The notes under the pieces are model-generated. The model was not told the origin of the DNA, did no database searches, and worked only from the letters and a program-made list of their open reading frames with translations. This document shows positions 1 to 8,453 of a stretch of 64,000 bases of DNA, piece by piece (the first letter of the stretch is position 1; every line of letters starts with the position of its first letter). This DNA is from DAISJD01 sp036821645 (GTDB lineage: Bacteria; Pseudomonadota; Alphaproteobacteria; ATCC43930; CGMCC-115725), in assembly GCA_036821645.1 (NCBI GenBank), contig DAISJD010000001.1:33734-97733 (forward strand), in the 5' to 3' direction. The position numbers and the translations under genes are program-made.

Positions 1-283
1 CTCTTTTCGTATTGCCAAAATATCGATTAAATCGACCGGCATTAATCAGCAATGTATCGAGCGATAAATCCGCCGATGCACCAACGACCCCCAAACAAAA
101 TGAAGAAATTGCCTTCAGATTACCATCAAAATTGATAGAAAATTTATAATTATCCGGAATGATTCTATTGATTTTATCATATTTATCTTTTTTTACAGTT
201 GAGTTTACAGTCGGCGTCGCACAGGCCCCGCGAAAGCGCAGCCGGTCATGCCAGCGATGATTCAGAGGGGCCGCCATCTGCAT
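1..283 (-). CDS. Partial hypothetical protein, cut by left window edge
   Basis: An open frame runs leftward from an ATG at 283 (or a second in-frame ATG at 277) to the window edge without a stop, giving at least 94 codons. An in-frame TGA at 300-302 closes it upstream. The N-terminus reads MQMAAPLNHRWHDRLRF and the visible part ends in NRYFGNTKR. The stretch is clearly more AT-rich than its neighbours, so about 90 stop-free codons are less likely by chance than in GC-rich DNA. I do not recognise the family and see no signal peptide or membrane segment. It may be recently acquired DNA or the start of a longer gene to the left. The 140 bases between it and prs show no further gene. Confidence 0.35.
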   Translation of the reverse strand, partial: MQMAAPLNHRWHDRLRFRGACATPTVNSTVKKDKYDKINRIIPDNYKFSINFDGNLKAISSFCLGVVGASADLSLDTLLINAGRFNRYFGNTKR

Positions 284-424
284 CGCATCAATCCGTTCTC
301 ATTGCCAAGATACCAATGAGAACATAAAAAGATTTTACTGAATGCGCAACAGGCAAATAGTTGAGATTCTAATTTTTTCTTCTCTTGTTCTTATTACACC
401 CCCCTCCCTACAAATCCGATCGGG

Positions 425-1387
425 TCAAATCTGATTCAGGCGCGAAATGGACCCGTCGCTGTCGATTTCCCGGATCGCATCGGCCAACAGATGGGCGACC
501 GAGATCCGGCGGATTTTGGGACAGGCGGCGGCCTCGGCGGTGCTGGCGATTGAATCGGTTGCGACCAATTCTTCGAGATCGGATTTCATGATCCGGTCCA
601 CCGCCGCCCCGGACAGGACGCCATGGGTGACATAGGCCGTGACCGACAAGGCCCCCGCCTTGCGCAGCGCGGTTGCGGCATTGCAGAGCGTGCCGGCGGA
701 ATCCGCGATATCGTCGATCATCACGCAATGCCGCCCTTCGACCGACCCGATAATGTTCATCACCTCGCTCACCCCCGCCATCGGGCGGCGTTTGTCGATG
801 ATGGCAAGATCCTGGGGTTGGCGCTTATTGTCGCCCGACAGGCGCCCCAACAGACGCCGCGCCCGCACGACCCCGCCAAGATCGGGCGACACGATCGTCA
901 CCCCGTCGATATTATAGCCGCGATGGCGTTGCACATCCTGGGCGAACAGGGGGGCCGCCTCCAGATGATCGACCGGAATATCGAAAAAACCCTGGATCTG
1001 ACCCGCATGCAGATCGAGGGTCAAGATCCGGTCGATCCCCGCCGCCACCAGCATATTCGCGACCAGCTTCGCCGAAATCGGCGAGCGCGACCCGGTTTTG
1101 CGATCCTGACGGGCGTAACCGAAATAGGGCATGACGGCGGTGATCTGACGGGCCGACCCGCGCCGCAGCGTATCCGCCACGATCAGCAATTCCATCAACG
1201 TATCGTTCGACGGGTTGGAAGTCGGCTGAACGATATAGACATCCTCGCCGCGCACATTCTCATGGATCTCGACATGCACCTCCTGGTCGGCAAACCGGCG
1301 CAACGAGGCCGCAACCGGCTGTAAATATAACACGTCGCAAATCGCCTGACCCAAGGCCGGGTTCGATGAACCGATGAGAACCTTCAT
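425..1387 (-). CDS. prs: Ribose-phosphate pyrophosphokinase (PRPP synthetase)
   Basis: Cytoplasmic enzyme that makes phosphoribosyl pyrophosphate from ribose 5-phosphate and ATP for purine, pyrimidine, NAD, His and Trp synthesis. The 320-residue product matches the usual length of about 315. Diagnostic motifs are present: FADQEVHVEI near the N-terminus, the ATP-site segment YFGYARQDRK, LDLHAGQIQGFF in the middle, VSPDLGGVVRAR, and the PRPP-binding loop MIDDIADSAGTL. The ATG at 1387 starts MKVLIGSSNPALG with a purine-rich AAAGGG upstream. An upstream extension of the frame is open but does not resemble the family. It is a single-gene unit, with the neighbouring GH25 gene divergent. Confidence 0.95.
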   Translation of the reverse strand: MKVLIGSSNPALGQAICDVLYLQPVAASLRRFADQEVHVEIHENVRGEDVYIVQPTSNPSNDTLMELLIVADTLRRGSARQITAVMPYFGYARQDRKTGSRSPISAKLVANMLVAAGIDRILTLDLHAGQIQGFFDIPVDHLEAAPLFAQDVQRHRGYNIDGVTIVSPDLGGVVRARRLLGRLSGDNKRQPQDLAIIDKRRPMAGVSEVMNIIGSVEGRHCVMIDDIADSAGTLCNAATALRKAGALSVTAYVTHGVLSGAAVDRIMKSDLEELVATDSIASTAEAAACPKIRRISVAHLLADAIREIDSDGSISRLNQI

Positions 1388-1660
1388 GGACGCCCTTTCA
1401 TCCCCGATAGAACCCTGCCCCAACGGGCGGGCCGTTTTGCACGATCCTGCATGCCCCTCTATAGCATTTCCCGTGCGGAACATCAGCCCGCATAGAGACG
1501 GGAGCGCCCAGCAAATTTGTCATAATTCGGGCGGGTTTTATGCGAATTTCGCTGGATTGTGCGCCGCCACCTCACCCATAATTGTTGTGTTGACCGCCTG
1601 TTTCGCGCAACCCACCGACAGCAATCTTCGCCACATCCGGCCCCATCTCGAGGATGATTC

Positions 1661-2488
1661 ATGGTTTTTGCTTCCCCCACGATCCGCTTCGGCACGCTTG
1701 CCCTGGCCGCGACCCTGACCGCTGCCGCCCATGCCGCCCCGACGGCGCAACAACAAACCGGCGATCACGCCATGGGCTCGCAAATTCGACGGGTCGAACA
1801 AGGCACCACCCTGCACCCGTCCCACGGCACCAACGTCACCCGCCCGATCACCTCGGCCGGGACCAGCGTGTCCGGCCTCGATGTCAGTGCGTATCAAGGG
1901 ACCGTGAATTGGACGAACGTCTTCAATCTGGGCGGCCGCTTCGCCTTCGTGAAGGCAACCGAAGGCACCGGCTACACCAATCCGGTGTTCAGCACGCAAT
2001 ATAACGGTGCCGCCAGTGCCGGGCTTTATCGCGGGGCCTATCATTTCGGCCATCCCGACCTCTCGACCGGGGCGGCGCAGGCGACCTTCTTCGTCAATCA
2101 CGGCGGCGGGGCCGCCCATGACGGCAGGACGCTGCCCGGTGTGTTGGATATCGAATATAACCCGAACGGTGCCGCCTGCTATGGGTTGTCGACCAGTGCG
2201 ATGGTGGCGTGGCTGAGTAGTTTCACCACCCAATATAAGGCGCTCACCGGCCGCGATGCGATCATCTATACCAGTACGGCCTGGTGGTCCCAATGCACCG
2301 GCAACAGCCGCAGCTTCGCCGCAACCAACCCGCTATGGATCGCGCGCTACAACACGACCGTCGGCACCTTGCCTTATAACTGGGGCACCTATACGTTCTG
2401 GCAATTCTCCGATACCGGCACCTTGCCCGGCGATCAGGATCTGTTCAACGGCTCTGCCACCCAATTGCAAGCCATCGTGAACGGTTAA
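1661..2488 (+). CDS. Secreted GH25-family muramidase (lysozyme)
   Basis: The product is 275 residues with an N-terminal signal peptide (hydrophobic segment TLALAATLTAAAHA, likely cleavage near residue 26). After a low-complexity linker comes a Chalaropsis-type glycoside hydrolase 25 barrel. It opens with GLDVSAYQGTVNW, then FAFVKATEGTGY and YRGAYHFGHP, and carries the catalytic Asp-x-Glu signature in GVLDIEYNPNG. It ends with YTFWQFSDTG, typical of the family's last strand. Known members hydrolyse the MurNAc-GlcNAc bond of peptidoglycan. The export signal implies a periplasmic or extracellular role in wall remodelling or competition. It is divergent from prs and followed closely by the VOC gene. 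Confidence 0.9.
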   Translation: MVFASPTIRFGTLALAATLTAAAHAAPTAQQQTGDHAMGSQIRRVEQGTTLHPSHGTNVTRPITSAGTSVSGLDVSAYQGTVNWTNVFNLGGRFAFVKATEGTGYTNPVFSTQYNGAASAGLYRGAYHFGHPDLSTGAAQATFFVNHGGGAAHDGRTLPGVLDIEYNPNGAACYGLSTSAMVAWLSSFTTQYKALTGRDAIIYTSTAWWSQCTGNSRSFAATNPLWIARYNTTVGTLPYNWGTYTFWQFSDTGTLPGDQDLFNGSATQLQAIVNG

Positions 2489-2510
2489 CCTCCAACGAAA
2501 GCCCCCGCCC

Positions 2511-2924
2511 ATGAGCACAATTCAGACCCTGCCGGTCACACCCTACCTTACGGTCGGGGATGCGGCGGGGGCCATTGCCTTCTATCAAAAAGCCTTCGGT
2601 GCTACCTTGGGCGAACATCACCTGCATGAGAGCGGCCGCACGATGCACGCCCATCTGGGCTTCCCAGAGGGTGGCAGTATCATGCTGAGCGATGATTTCC
2701 CGGAATTTCACGGCCATTCCCGGACACCCCTGGCCCTTGGCAGTACGCCCGTGACGATCCATCTGTGCTTTACCCCCAACACGATCGATCGGGTCTGGGC
2801 CGATGCGGTCGCCGCCGGGGCCACGATCACCATGCCGCTCGAAAAGCAATTTTGGGGCGATAAATACGGCCGCCTGAAAGACCCCTTCGGCCATGAATGG
2901 TCCCTGTCGGCACCGACGTCGTAA
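2511..2924 (+). CDS. VOC (glyoxalase/bleomycin-resistance fold) protein, PhnB-like
   Basis: This 137-residue cytoplasmic protein has the paired beta-alpha-beta-beta-beta layout of the vicinal oxygen chelate superfamily. It starts with VTPYLTVGDAAGAIAFYQKAFGA, shortened here to its hallmark AIAFYQKAFGA. It then has HAHLGFPEGGSIMLSDD and the C-terminal DRVWADAVAAGA and KDPFGHEWSL segments. These match the PhnB/YjdN-like branch, for which substrates are seldom known. It starts 22 bases after the muramidase stop, so the two may be co-transcribed, though no functional link is evident. Confidence 0.8.
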   Translation: MSTIQTLPVTPYLTVGDAAGAIAFYQKAFGATLGEHHLHESGRTMHAHLGFPEGGSIMLSDDFPEFHGHSRTPLALGSTPVTIHLCFTPNTIDRVWADAVAAGATITMPLEKQFWGDKYGRLKDPFGHEWSLSAPTS

Positions 2925-2934
2925 GAAGATGCAT

Positions 2935-2967
2935 GACCTGCTGCGGCGGCCACCTCCGCAGCAGGTC
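2935..2967. terminator. Bidirectional hairpin between converging genes
   Basis: A perfect 12-bp GC-rich stem (gacctgctgcgg at 2935-2946 with its complement at 2956-2967) encloses a 9-base loop. It lies between the convergent ends of the VOC and FliL-like genes, and its right arm overlaps the stop codon of the latter. There is no long T-run, so it may be a weak or Rho-assisted terminator serving both strands. Confidence 0.5.
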
Positions 2968-3388
2968 AATGTTTATGCGGTCGCTCGCCGATGGAGATGA
3001 CCAGGACCGTATCGACGAAATCCTTGCCCAAAACCTCCCGCGCCGTTTCCAAGAGCCGTTCCTTGATCAAAGGCAACGGCACCGGACCATTGCCCGGCGG
3101 GGCGGAATCGTAAACATCGGATAGGGTCAAGAACAACGCGTCCATCAGGCGGCGCCGGTTCGGTTCAATCTCTGCCTCAAGCTTGCCCTCATGCAGTTCA
3201 AGACTGAGCAGGATACTGACCTCGCGTTCGATTTTATTGGTATTGCCGATGACCGAAAAGGATATAGGCTTCAGCCGGGCGTAGACGGGGCCAGCCCCCT
3301 TGCCCTCACCGCCACCTTCCGCCGCCCGCACCGGCCCCGCGAGACACGCAATCAGGATCAGGATCAAACAGGATCGGATAATCCCCAT
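2966..3388 (-). CDS. FliL-like exported protein
   Basis: A 140-residue protein with an N-terminal signal or anchor segment (SCLILILIACLAGPVRA), a Gly-rich linker, and a compact domain. The segments SFSVIGNTNKIEREVSILLS, AEIEPNRRRLMDALF and LLETAREVLGKDFVDTVLV resemble the periplasmic domain of FliL-type flagellar basal-body proteins. FliL stabilises stators at the motor in known systems. Here the gene is not in a flagellar cluster but sits 60 bases downstream of thiL as the last gene of the riboflavin/nusB run. The role is therefore uncertain, and it could be a FliL paralogue with an envelope function. Confidence 0.55.
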   Translation of the reverse strand: MGIIRSCLILILIACLAGPVRAAEGGGEGKGAGPVYARLKPISFSVIGNTNKIEREVSILLSLELHEGKLEAEIEPNRRRLMDALFLTLSDVYDSAPPGNGPVPLPLIKERLLETAREVLGKDFVDTVLVISIGERPHKH

Positions 3389-3447
3389 AGGGCGACCTCA
3401 TGAAAAAGCGCCAGCAAGAGACGCCCGATCAGTATCGCCACCAATGG

Positions 3448-4482
3448 TTAATAAATTCCGTGCGCCCCGTCATGGGTCCAGCCGCGCCGCGATAGGGGGA
3501 CGGGGGTCCCGCCGGGCGTCTCCAATACTGACAGAGCGGGCCGGTCCCGATCGCCCCTTGTCAGGCACCCGATCTGGGTGACCGCAACACCCGCCGCCGC
3601 CGCCGCCGCCTGCACCGACGTCGCCCGATCGGGGGCAACCGTGAACAGCAATTCGTAATCGTCGCCCCCGGTCAAAACCGTCTCGATCATAGCGGGCCTC
3701 GCCGCCAGCACCCGCCCGGTCGCAGGCGATACGGGGACGTGATCGACCCAAAGTTCCGCCCGCACCCGCGAGGCTGCACAGAGATGATCGAGATCGGCCA
3801 CCAACCCGTCCGAAACATCCATCATGGCGTGGGCGAGCCCGCGCAGGGCAGGGCCGAGCCTGGTGCGCGGTTGCGGCAAGCGATAGCGATCGGCCAGAAA
3901 GGCCTGGTCGGCTGGCGCGCAATCGGAAAGGCACCCCGTCGCCGCCAAGAGCCCAAGGGCGCCATCCCCGATCGTCCCGGATACGAAGATAAGATCGCCC
4001 GCAAGCGCCCCGGATCGCCGGATCGCCGTGCCGAGCGGGACATGCCCAAGCGCCGTGATCGATAGGGTGATCGGACCCGGCGTCGAGACCGAATCCCCCC
4101 CCAAAAGCCCCAGATCGAAGATATCTTGATCCTGCGCCAAACCCGCCGCAAATCCGGCGACCCAGTCATCGTCGCACCGCCGGGGCAAGGCTATCGTCAG
4201 CAGATAGCCCCGAGGTACAGCCCCCATCGCCGCCAGATCCGACAGGTTAGTGCGCAACAATTTGCGCGCGACATCGTGGGGGGCATCAGTGCCGAGAAAA
4301 TGGACCCCCTCGACCTGGGCATCCGCCGTCAGCACAAGTTCGATCCCCGGGGGCCCCGCGATGAGGGCGGCGTCATCGACAAGGCCGAGCGCACCCGGCT
4401 CACGGGCGGCAAGCGGCGCGAAATAGGCCGATATCCGGCCAAATTCGCCGAGACCTTTCCCCGCGAGGCCGCCCCCGGTCAT
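3448..4482 (-). CDS. thiL: Thiamine-monophosphate kinase
   Basis: ThiL phosphorylates thiamine monophosphate to thiamine diphosphate with ATP in the cytoplasm. The 344-residue product starts at the ATG at 4482, which overlaps the nusB stop by an ATGA junction. Typical segments are GEFGRISAYFAPL, GLVDDAALI (the metal-binding DDAA), VEGVHFL, LRTNLSDLAAMGA, GLLGGDSVSTPG, MMDVSDGLVADLDHL and LTGGDDYELLFTV. Length and order fit the AIR-synthase-like ThiL fold. Coupling to nusB and the riboflavin genes is a common proteobacterial arrangement. Confidence 0.93.
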   Translation of the reverse strand: MTGGGLAGKGLGEFGRISAYFAPLAAREPGALGLVDDAALIAGPPGIELVLTADAQVEGVHFLGTDAPHDVARKLLRTNLSDLAAMGAVPRGYLLTIALPRRCDDDWVAGFAAGLAQDQDIFDLGLLGGDSVSTPGPITLSITALGHVPLGTAIRRSGALAGDLIFVSGTIGDGALGLLAATGCLSDCAPADQAFLADRYRLPQPRTRLGPALRGLAHAMMDVSDGLVADLDHLCAASRVRAELWVDHVPVSPATGRVLAARPAMIETVLTGGDDYELLFTVAPDRATSVQAAAAAAGVAVTQIGCLTRGDRDRPALSVLETPGGTPVPLSRRGWTHDGAHGIY

Positions 4483-4997
4483 ACCGTGGCGTCGCCTTTC
4501 TTCACCCCATGCAGCGCCTGCCATTCATCCGTGCGCAGCGTGCGCCCCAAACGGTCCAGCACGCCATTGATCAGACCCGGTTCCCGTCCGGTAAAGAAGG
4601 CATGGGCAATATCGACATATTCGGCAATCACGACCCGCGCCGGCACATCGGCACGACAGGCAAGCTCGAACGTCGCAACCCGCAGGATCGCCCGTAAAAT
4701 CGTTTCCAACCGGTCGAGCGGCCATTCTGCCGTCAAGCACCCTAGAATATGCTGATCGAGCGTGTCTTTCTGCGCCAGGGTCCCCGTGACCAATTCCCGG
4801 AACAAGACCTCATCCGGGGCCAGATATTCATCGCCGTCGATTTCCTGACCCAGATAGAACTGCACGAATTGGGCGATGGTTTGTTGGCCGGTACTGCCGG
4901 TCAGGTCGATTTGATACAGGGCTTGAACCGCCGCCAACCGTGCCGCACTGCGCGGACTGCCCGTGCGGACCGCCCGTTTCTTTTCAGACTCACTCAT
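4479..4997 (-). CDS. nusB: Transcription antitermination factor NusB
   Basis: NusB pairs with S10 (NusE) on boxA RNA to support rRNA antitermination. The 172-residue product has the all-alpha NusB pattern: SAARLAAVQALYQIDLTG at the N-terminus, PLDRLETILRAILRVATFEL in the middle, and PARVVIAEYVDIAHAFF with GLINGVLDRLGR at the end. Its ATG at 4997 overlaps the ribH stop (ATGA) and its stop overlaps the thiL start. The three genes are therefore translationally linked. Confidence 0.95.
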   Translation of the reverse strand: MSESEKKRAVRTGSPRSAARLAAVQALYQIDLTGSTGQQTIAQFVQFYLGQEIDGDEYLAPDEVLFRELVTGTLAQKDTLDQHILGCLTAEWPLDRLETILRAILRVATFELACRADVPARVVIAEYVDIAHAFFTGREPGLINGVLDRLGRTLRTDEWQALHGVKKGDATV

Positions 4998-5461
4998 TCA
5001 GACTTGTCCCATAAACGCGTTTTGAGGGCGATCATCGCCAAGGCCGCATTCGCCGCCTCCGCCCCTTTGTTTTTCTTGCTCCGCAAGGCGCGGGCCCAGG
5101 CCTGGTCGTCGTTTTCGACGGTCAAAATCCCAAAGCCGATGGCAAGCCCATGGCGCAGAGAGAGATCCGACAGGCCCCGCGCACTCTCGGCGCAGACATA
5201 ATCATAATGGGTCGTCTCGCCGCGAATGACGCAACCCAAAGCCACATACCCATCATAGGTCCGGCGCAGATGCTGACCCTGCGGCATGACGAGCCCAGAT
5301 GCCATCGCGATCGCAGTCGGAATCTCGAAAGCGCCCGGCACCGCCAGCGTATCGAACCGCGCGCCTGCGGCCGTTAGGGCTTCTTGTGCGCCAGCCCGCA
5401 ACTCGGCCGCAATTTCACGATAATAGGGGGCTTCGACGATCAAGAGATGCGGCGCGCTCAT
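4994..5461 (-). CDS. ribH: 6,7-dimethyl-8-ribityllumazine synthase
   Basis: RibH condenses 5-amino-6-ribitylaminouracil with 3,4-dihydroxy-2-butanone 4-phosphate to the lumazine precursor of riboflavin. The 155-residue protein shows VPGAFEIPTAIA, ALGCVIRGETTHYDYVC (the GxxIxGETxHxxY catalytic segment) and FGILTVENDDQAWAR. The lysine-rich KKNKGAEAANAALAM helix is also present. It starts with an ATGA overlap at the ribB stop and ends overlapping nusB. Confidence 0.96.
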   Translation of the reverse strand: MSAPHLLIVEAPYYREIAAELRAGAQEALTAAGARFDTLAVPGAFEIPTAIAMASGLVMPQGQHLRRTYDGYVALGCVIRGETTHYDYVCAESARGLSDLSLRHGLAIGFGILTVENDDQAWARALRSKKNKGAEAANAALAMIALKTRLWDKSE

Positions 5462-6594
5462 GAGACGGCTCCTGTCGGGGAATGCGGACCTTGAACAATC
5501 GGCTGTTGGCCCGTGATGGTGAGACCGTAGCCGTCGAGGCCGACGATCGTCTTGCGGGTATTGGAGAGTAAAATCATTTCTTTCACGCCGAGATCCAACA
5601 GGATTTGCGCACCGACGCCATAATCGCGCAACTGTGCGGCCGCCGTCTGATGGCCCAGATGATGGCGGACCTGATCGCCGAGCGCCGTTCCCGGCGATTC
5701 CCGCAGCAGGACGATGACGCCACGCCCGGCGGCCCCAATGGTCTGCATCGCGCTTTGCAACTCGCCGCCGCGCCCGCCGGTCCCGCAGCCCAGCACGTCA
5801 TCCAACAGATTGAGCCCATGCATCCGTACCAGAACCGGCCCACCCGTCGTGACATCGCCTGCAACCAAGGCCAAATGTTCAATATTGTTCAGGGTATTGA
5901 CATAGACGATCACTCGAAAGGCCCCGCCGAACCGGCTGGTGATCGTCGTTTCGACGCTGCGCGCCACCAATTTCTCGTGGCGACGCCGATAGGCGATGAG
6001 ATCGGCGATCGTCGCGATCTTCAACTGATGGGTCGCAGCAAAATCGATGAGATCGGATCGGCGCGCCATCGTGCCGTCATCCTTCATGATCTCGCAGATC
6101 ACCCCGGATGGGTTCAATCCGGCAAGCCGCGCGATATCGACCGAGGCTTCGGTATGGCCGGTCCGCACCAGGACGCCGCCGTCGCGGGCCATCAACGGGA
6201 AAATATGGCCGGGGGTGACGAGATCGTAGGCCGTTTTCTCGGGATCGATCGCAACCGCAATCGTGCGGGCCCGATCCGGGGCCGAAATGCCCGTCGTCAC
6301 CCCTTCGCGCGCCTCGATCGACACCGTAAAGGCCGTTTGCAGGCGCGAACTATTATGTTGGGGCATCAAGGGCAGTTTCAAAGCCTCGACCCGTTCGCGG
6401 GTCAAGGCCAAACAAATCAACCCACGCCCAAATTTTGCCATAAAATTAATGGCCTCGGGCGTCGCCTTGTCGCCCGGGATGACGAGATCGCCCTCGTTTT
6501 CGCGATCTTCGTCATCGACCAGTATGAACATCCGGCCCTGGCGCGCATCCTCGATCACATCCTCGATCGAGGAAAAAATTGCTGATTTCGTCAT
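5458..6594 (-). CDS. ribB: 3,4-dihydroxy-2-butanone 4-phosphate synthase with a degenerate GTP cyclohydrolase II domain (RibBX type)
   Basis: The 378-residue protein has two domains. Residues 1 to about 205 are an intact DHBP synthase: the acidic loop VDDEDRENEGDLV, MPQHNSSRLQTAF, APDRARTI and HTEASVDIARLAGL. The rest aligns with GTP cyclohydrolase II, but the zinc-binding segment, normally VRxHSEC...SxRCDCG, reads VRMHGLNLLDDVLGCGTGG. All three zinc cysteines are absent. Known RibBX proteins share this trait and lack cyclohydrolase activity, with the tail affecting the DHBPS half. GTP cyclohydrolase II must then be encoded elsewhere. ATGA overlaps join it to ribE and ribH. Confidence 0.9.
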   Translation of the reverse strand: MTKSAIFSSIEDVIEDARQGRMFILVDDEDRENEGDLVIPGDKATPEAINFMAKFGRGLICLALTRERVEALKLPLMPQHNSSRLQTAFTVSIEAREGVTTGISAPDRARTIAVAIDPEKTAYDLVTPGHIFPLMARDGGVLVRTGHTEASVDIARLAGLNPSGVICEIMKDDGTMARRSDLIDFAATHQLKIATIADLIAYRRRHEKLVARSVETTITSRFGGAFRVIVYVNTLNNIEHLALVAGDVTTGGPVLVRMHGLNLLDDVLGCGTGGRGGELQSAMQTIGAAGRGVIVLLRESPGTALGDQVRHHLGHQTAAAQLRDYGVGAQILLDLGVKEMILLSNTRKTIVGLDGYGLTITGQQPIVQGPHSPTGAVS

Positions 6595-7184
6595 GATTGA
6601 TCCCTACCGATCTGACGGGCTACGTACCGCGCCAGCATGTCAATCTCAATATTCACGGCAGATCCGACATCAAGCCAGCCAAAACAAGTCTCGGCCTGGG
6701 TATGTGGGATAATATTCACCGCAAAATGCCGCCCCTCTACGGTATTGACCGTCAAAGAGACGCCGTCGATGGCAACGGACCCTTTGCGGGCAATGTAAGG
6801 GGCAAGCCGATCCGGCACCGCAACCTCAAAGCGCACGGACTCATGATCGGGTGTCCGCGACACCACGGTGCCCACCCCGTCAACATGACCCGAGACGATG
6901 TGGCCGCCCAATTCATCGCCGAGGCAGAGTGCCCGTTCCAGATTGAGCCGCGTGCCGACCTGCCATTGCCCGACCGTCGTCAGGCCCAAGGTTTCGGCCG
7001 AAACCTGGACCTTGAACCAATCCGGCCCGGTTTCGATCACCGTCAGGCACACGCCGGAACAGGCGATTGATGCGCCCAGAAGAATACGATCCGTGCGAAA
7101 CCGGGTCTCGATCGTATAACGCGGGTCGCCATCGGGCTCGATCTGCCGAATGCGTCCGAGATCTGCAATGATTCCTGTAAACAT
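6591..7184 (-). CDS. ribE: Riboflavin synthase alpha chain
   Basis: Catalyses dismutation of two lumazine molecules into riboflavin plus the ribityl-uracil precursor. The 197-residue protein has the two lumazine-binding repeats: repeat one begins MFTGIIADLGRI and includes SIACSGVCLTV, and repeat two includes GHVDGVGTV, SVAIDGVSLTVN and NIIPHTQAETCF. Its stop overlaps the ribB start. The 73 bases to ribD carry no recognisable FMN riboswitch. Confidence 0.95.
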   Translation of the reverse strand: MFTGIIADLGRIRQIEPDGDPRYTIETRFRTDRILLGASIACSGVCLTVIETGPDWFKVQVSAETLGLTTVGQWQVGTRLNLERALCLGDELGGHIVSGHVDGVGTVVSRTPDHESVRFEVAVPDRLAPYIARKGSVAIDGVSLTVNTVEGRHFAVNIIPHTQAETCFGWLDVGSAVNIEIDMLARYVARQIGRDQS

Positions 7185-7257
7185 GCTGCCAACCTAGCCC
7201 GTTCATTCAAAAAAAGATCATGCCATTTTTGCGAAACGGCTCCGCCCGATCCCAGCC

Positions 7258-8385
7258 TTACTGCCGGACGCGCTGCACCAGATCCAGACGATCCTCGCCC
7301 AGGGTTGCGTGCCCGATCGTCTCGAAACGCACCTGATGAACAAGGCGGTCGATCGCACAGGGACCGATCGCGGCACGGCCATCGCCGCCAATAATGCCAG
7401 GACTGCGAAACCAGGCGATCCGATCGACGAGATCCGCCCGGAGCAGGGATGCGGCCAATTCCGCCCCTCCCTCGCATAAGACCCGCGTCAATCCTCTCGC
7501 CCCCAAGGCCTGCATCATGGCGGTAAGATCGACCCGCCCTTGCGGATCGGCGGGAACGGTCAAGACCGTAACCCGCGCCGCCTCGTAAGCCCCGATCCGA
7601 TCGATTTCGGCACCGGATGACCCGTGTGGGACGGTGATCAATACACTCGGATGGCGGTTTGCCCCACGGACGAACTGCGCACTAAGGGGTGTGCGCAGCC
7701 GACTGTCGACAATGATCCGCACCCGCGTCTCATGATCTAGACCTGCAAGGCGCAGCGTCAAGGCCGGATCGTCGGCCAGGGCCGTGCCGCTGCCGACCAT
7801 GACGGCATCGTAACGCGATCGGATCGTCTGGACGAAGGTGCGGGCCTCGACCCCGGTAATCCACTGGCTTTCACCGGACCGGGTGGCGATACGCCCGTCG
7901 AACGACGTCGCCAGCTTGAGCTTCACAAGGGGACGGCCCGTCTTGACACGGCTCAAAAATCCCGCATTGAGATGGCCCGCCTCGGTCGCCATCAGACCGA
8001 TGGCGACATCGATACCGGCCGCCTGCAACAGGCCATGGCCGCGTCCGCAAACGCGCGGATCGGGATCTTCGAGCGCCGACACGACCCGGCTCACCCCCGC
8101 CCCGATCAAGGCTTCGGCACAAGGCCCCGTCTTGCCGACATGGGCGCAAGGCTCCAAAGTCACATAGGCCGTGGCCCCCCGCGCTGCCGCCCCGGCCTCG
8201 GCCAAGGCCACCGTTTCCGCATGGGGGCGTCCGCCTGGCTGCGTCCACCCGCGGCCCACGATCCGGCCCTCGTTGATCAAGACGCATCCGACGGCCGGAT
8301 TGGGGGCAACGCGCCCCAATCCACGGGCCGCAAGGGCGAGAGCCGTCGTCATCGCCGCGCGATCATTCTCCGTCCATGACGACAT
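7258..8385 (-). CDS. ribD: Bifunctional diaminohydroxyphosphoribosylaminopyrimidine deaminase / 5-amino-6-(5-phosphoribosylamino)uracil reductase
   Basis: Two-domain enzyme for the second and third steps of riboflavin synthesis. The N-terminal deaminase shows GRVAPNPAVGCVL, the zinc site GGRPHAETVAL and LEPCAHVGKTGPCAEAL. The C-terminal reductase shows VKLKLATSFDGRIAT, WITGVEAR, MVGSGTALADDPALTLR and VLCEGGAELAASL. I chose the ATG at 8385 because an AAGGA sits six bases upstream; a TTG at 8391 is also in frame. It follows nrdR by 68 bases on the same strand and begins the rib gene order D-E-B-H. Confidence 0.94.
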   Translation of the reverse strand: MSSWTENDRAAMTTALALAARGLGRVAPNPAVGCVLINEGRIVGRGWTQPGGRPHAETVALAEAGAAARGATAYVTLEPCAHVGKTGPCAEALIGAGVSRVVSALEDPDPRVCGRGHGLLQAAGIDVAIGLMATEAGHLNAGFLSRVKTGRPLVKLKLATSFDGRIATRSGESQWITGVEARTFVQTIRSRYDAVMVGSGTALADDPALTLRLAGLDHETRVRIIVDSRLRTPLSAQFVRGANRHPSVLITVPHGSSGAEIDRIGAYEAARVTVLTVPADPQGRVDLTAMMQALGARGLTRVLCEGGAELAASLLRADLVDRIAWFRSPGIIGGDGRAAIGPCAIDRLVHQVRFETIGHATLGEDRLDLVQRVRQ

Positions 8386-8453
8386 CCGCAATCCTTCAAA
8401 CCCATGGCGAGGCGGCGATCGTGACGATCGGCCTCACACCTTATAAGCCGCGT

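Noticed and set aside
7185..7257. FMN riboswitch near ribD/ribE
   Set aside because: The spacers upstream of ribE and ribD are 70 bases or less and lack the conserved RFN-element blocks.
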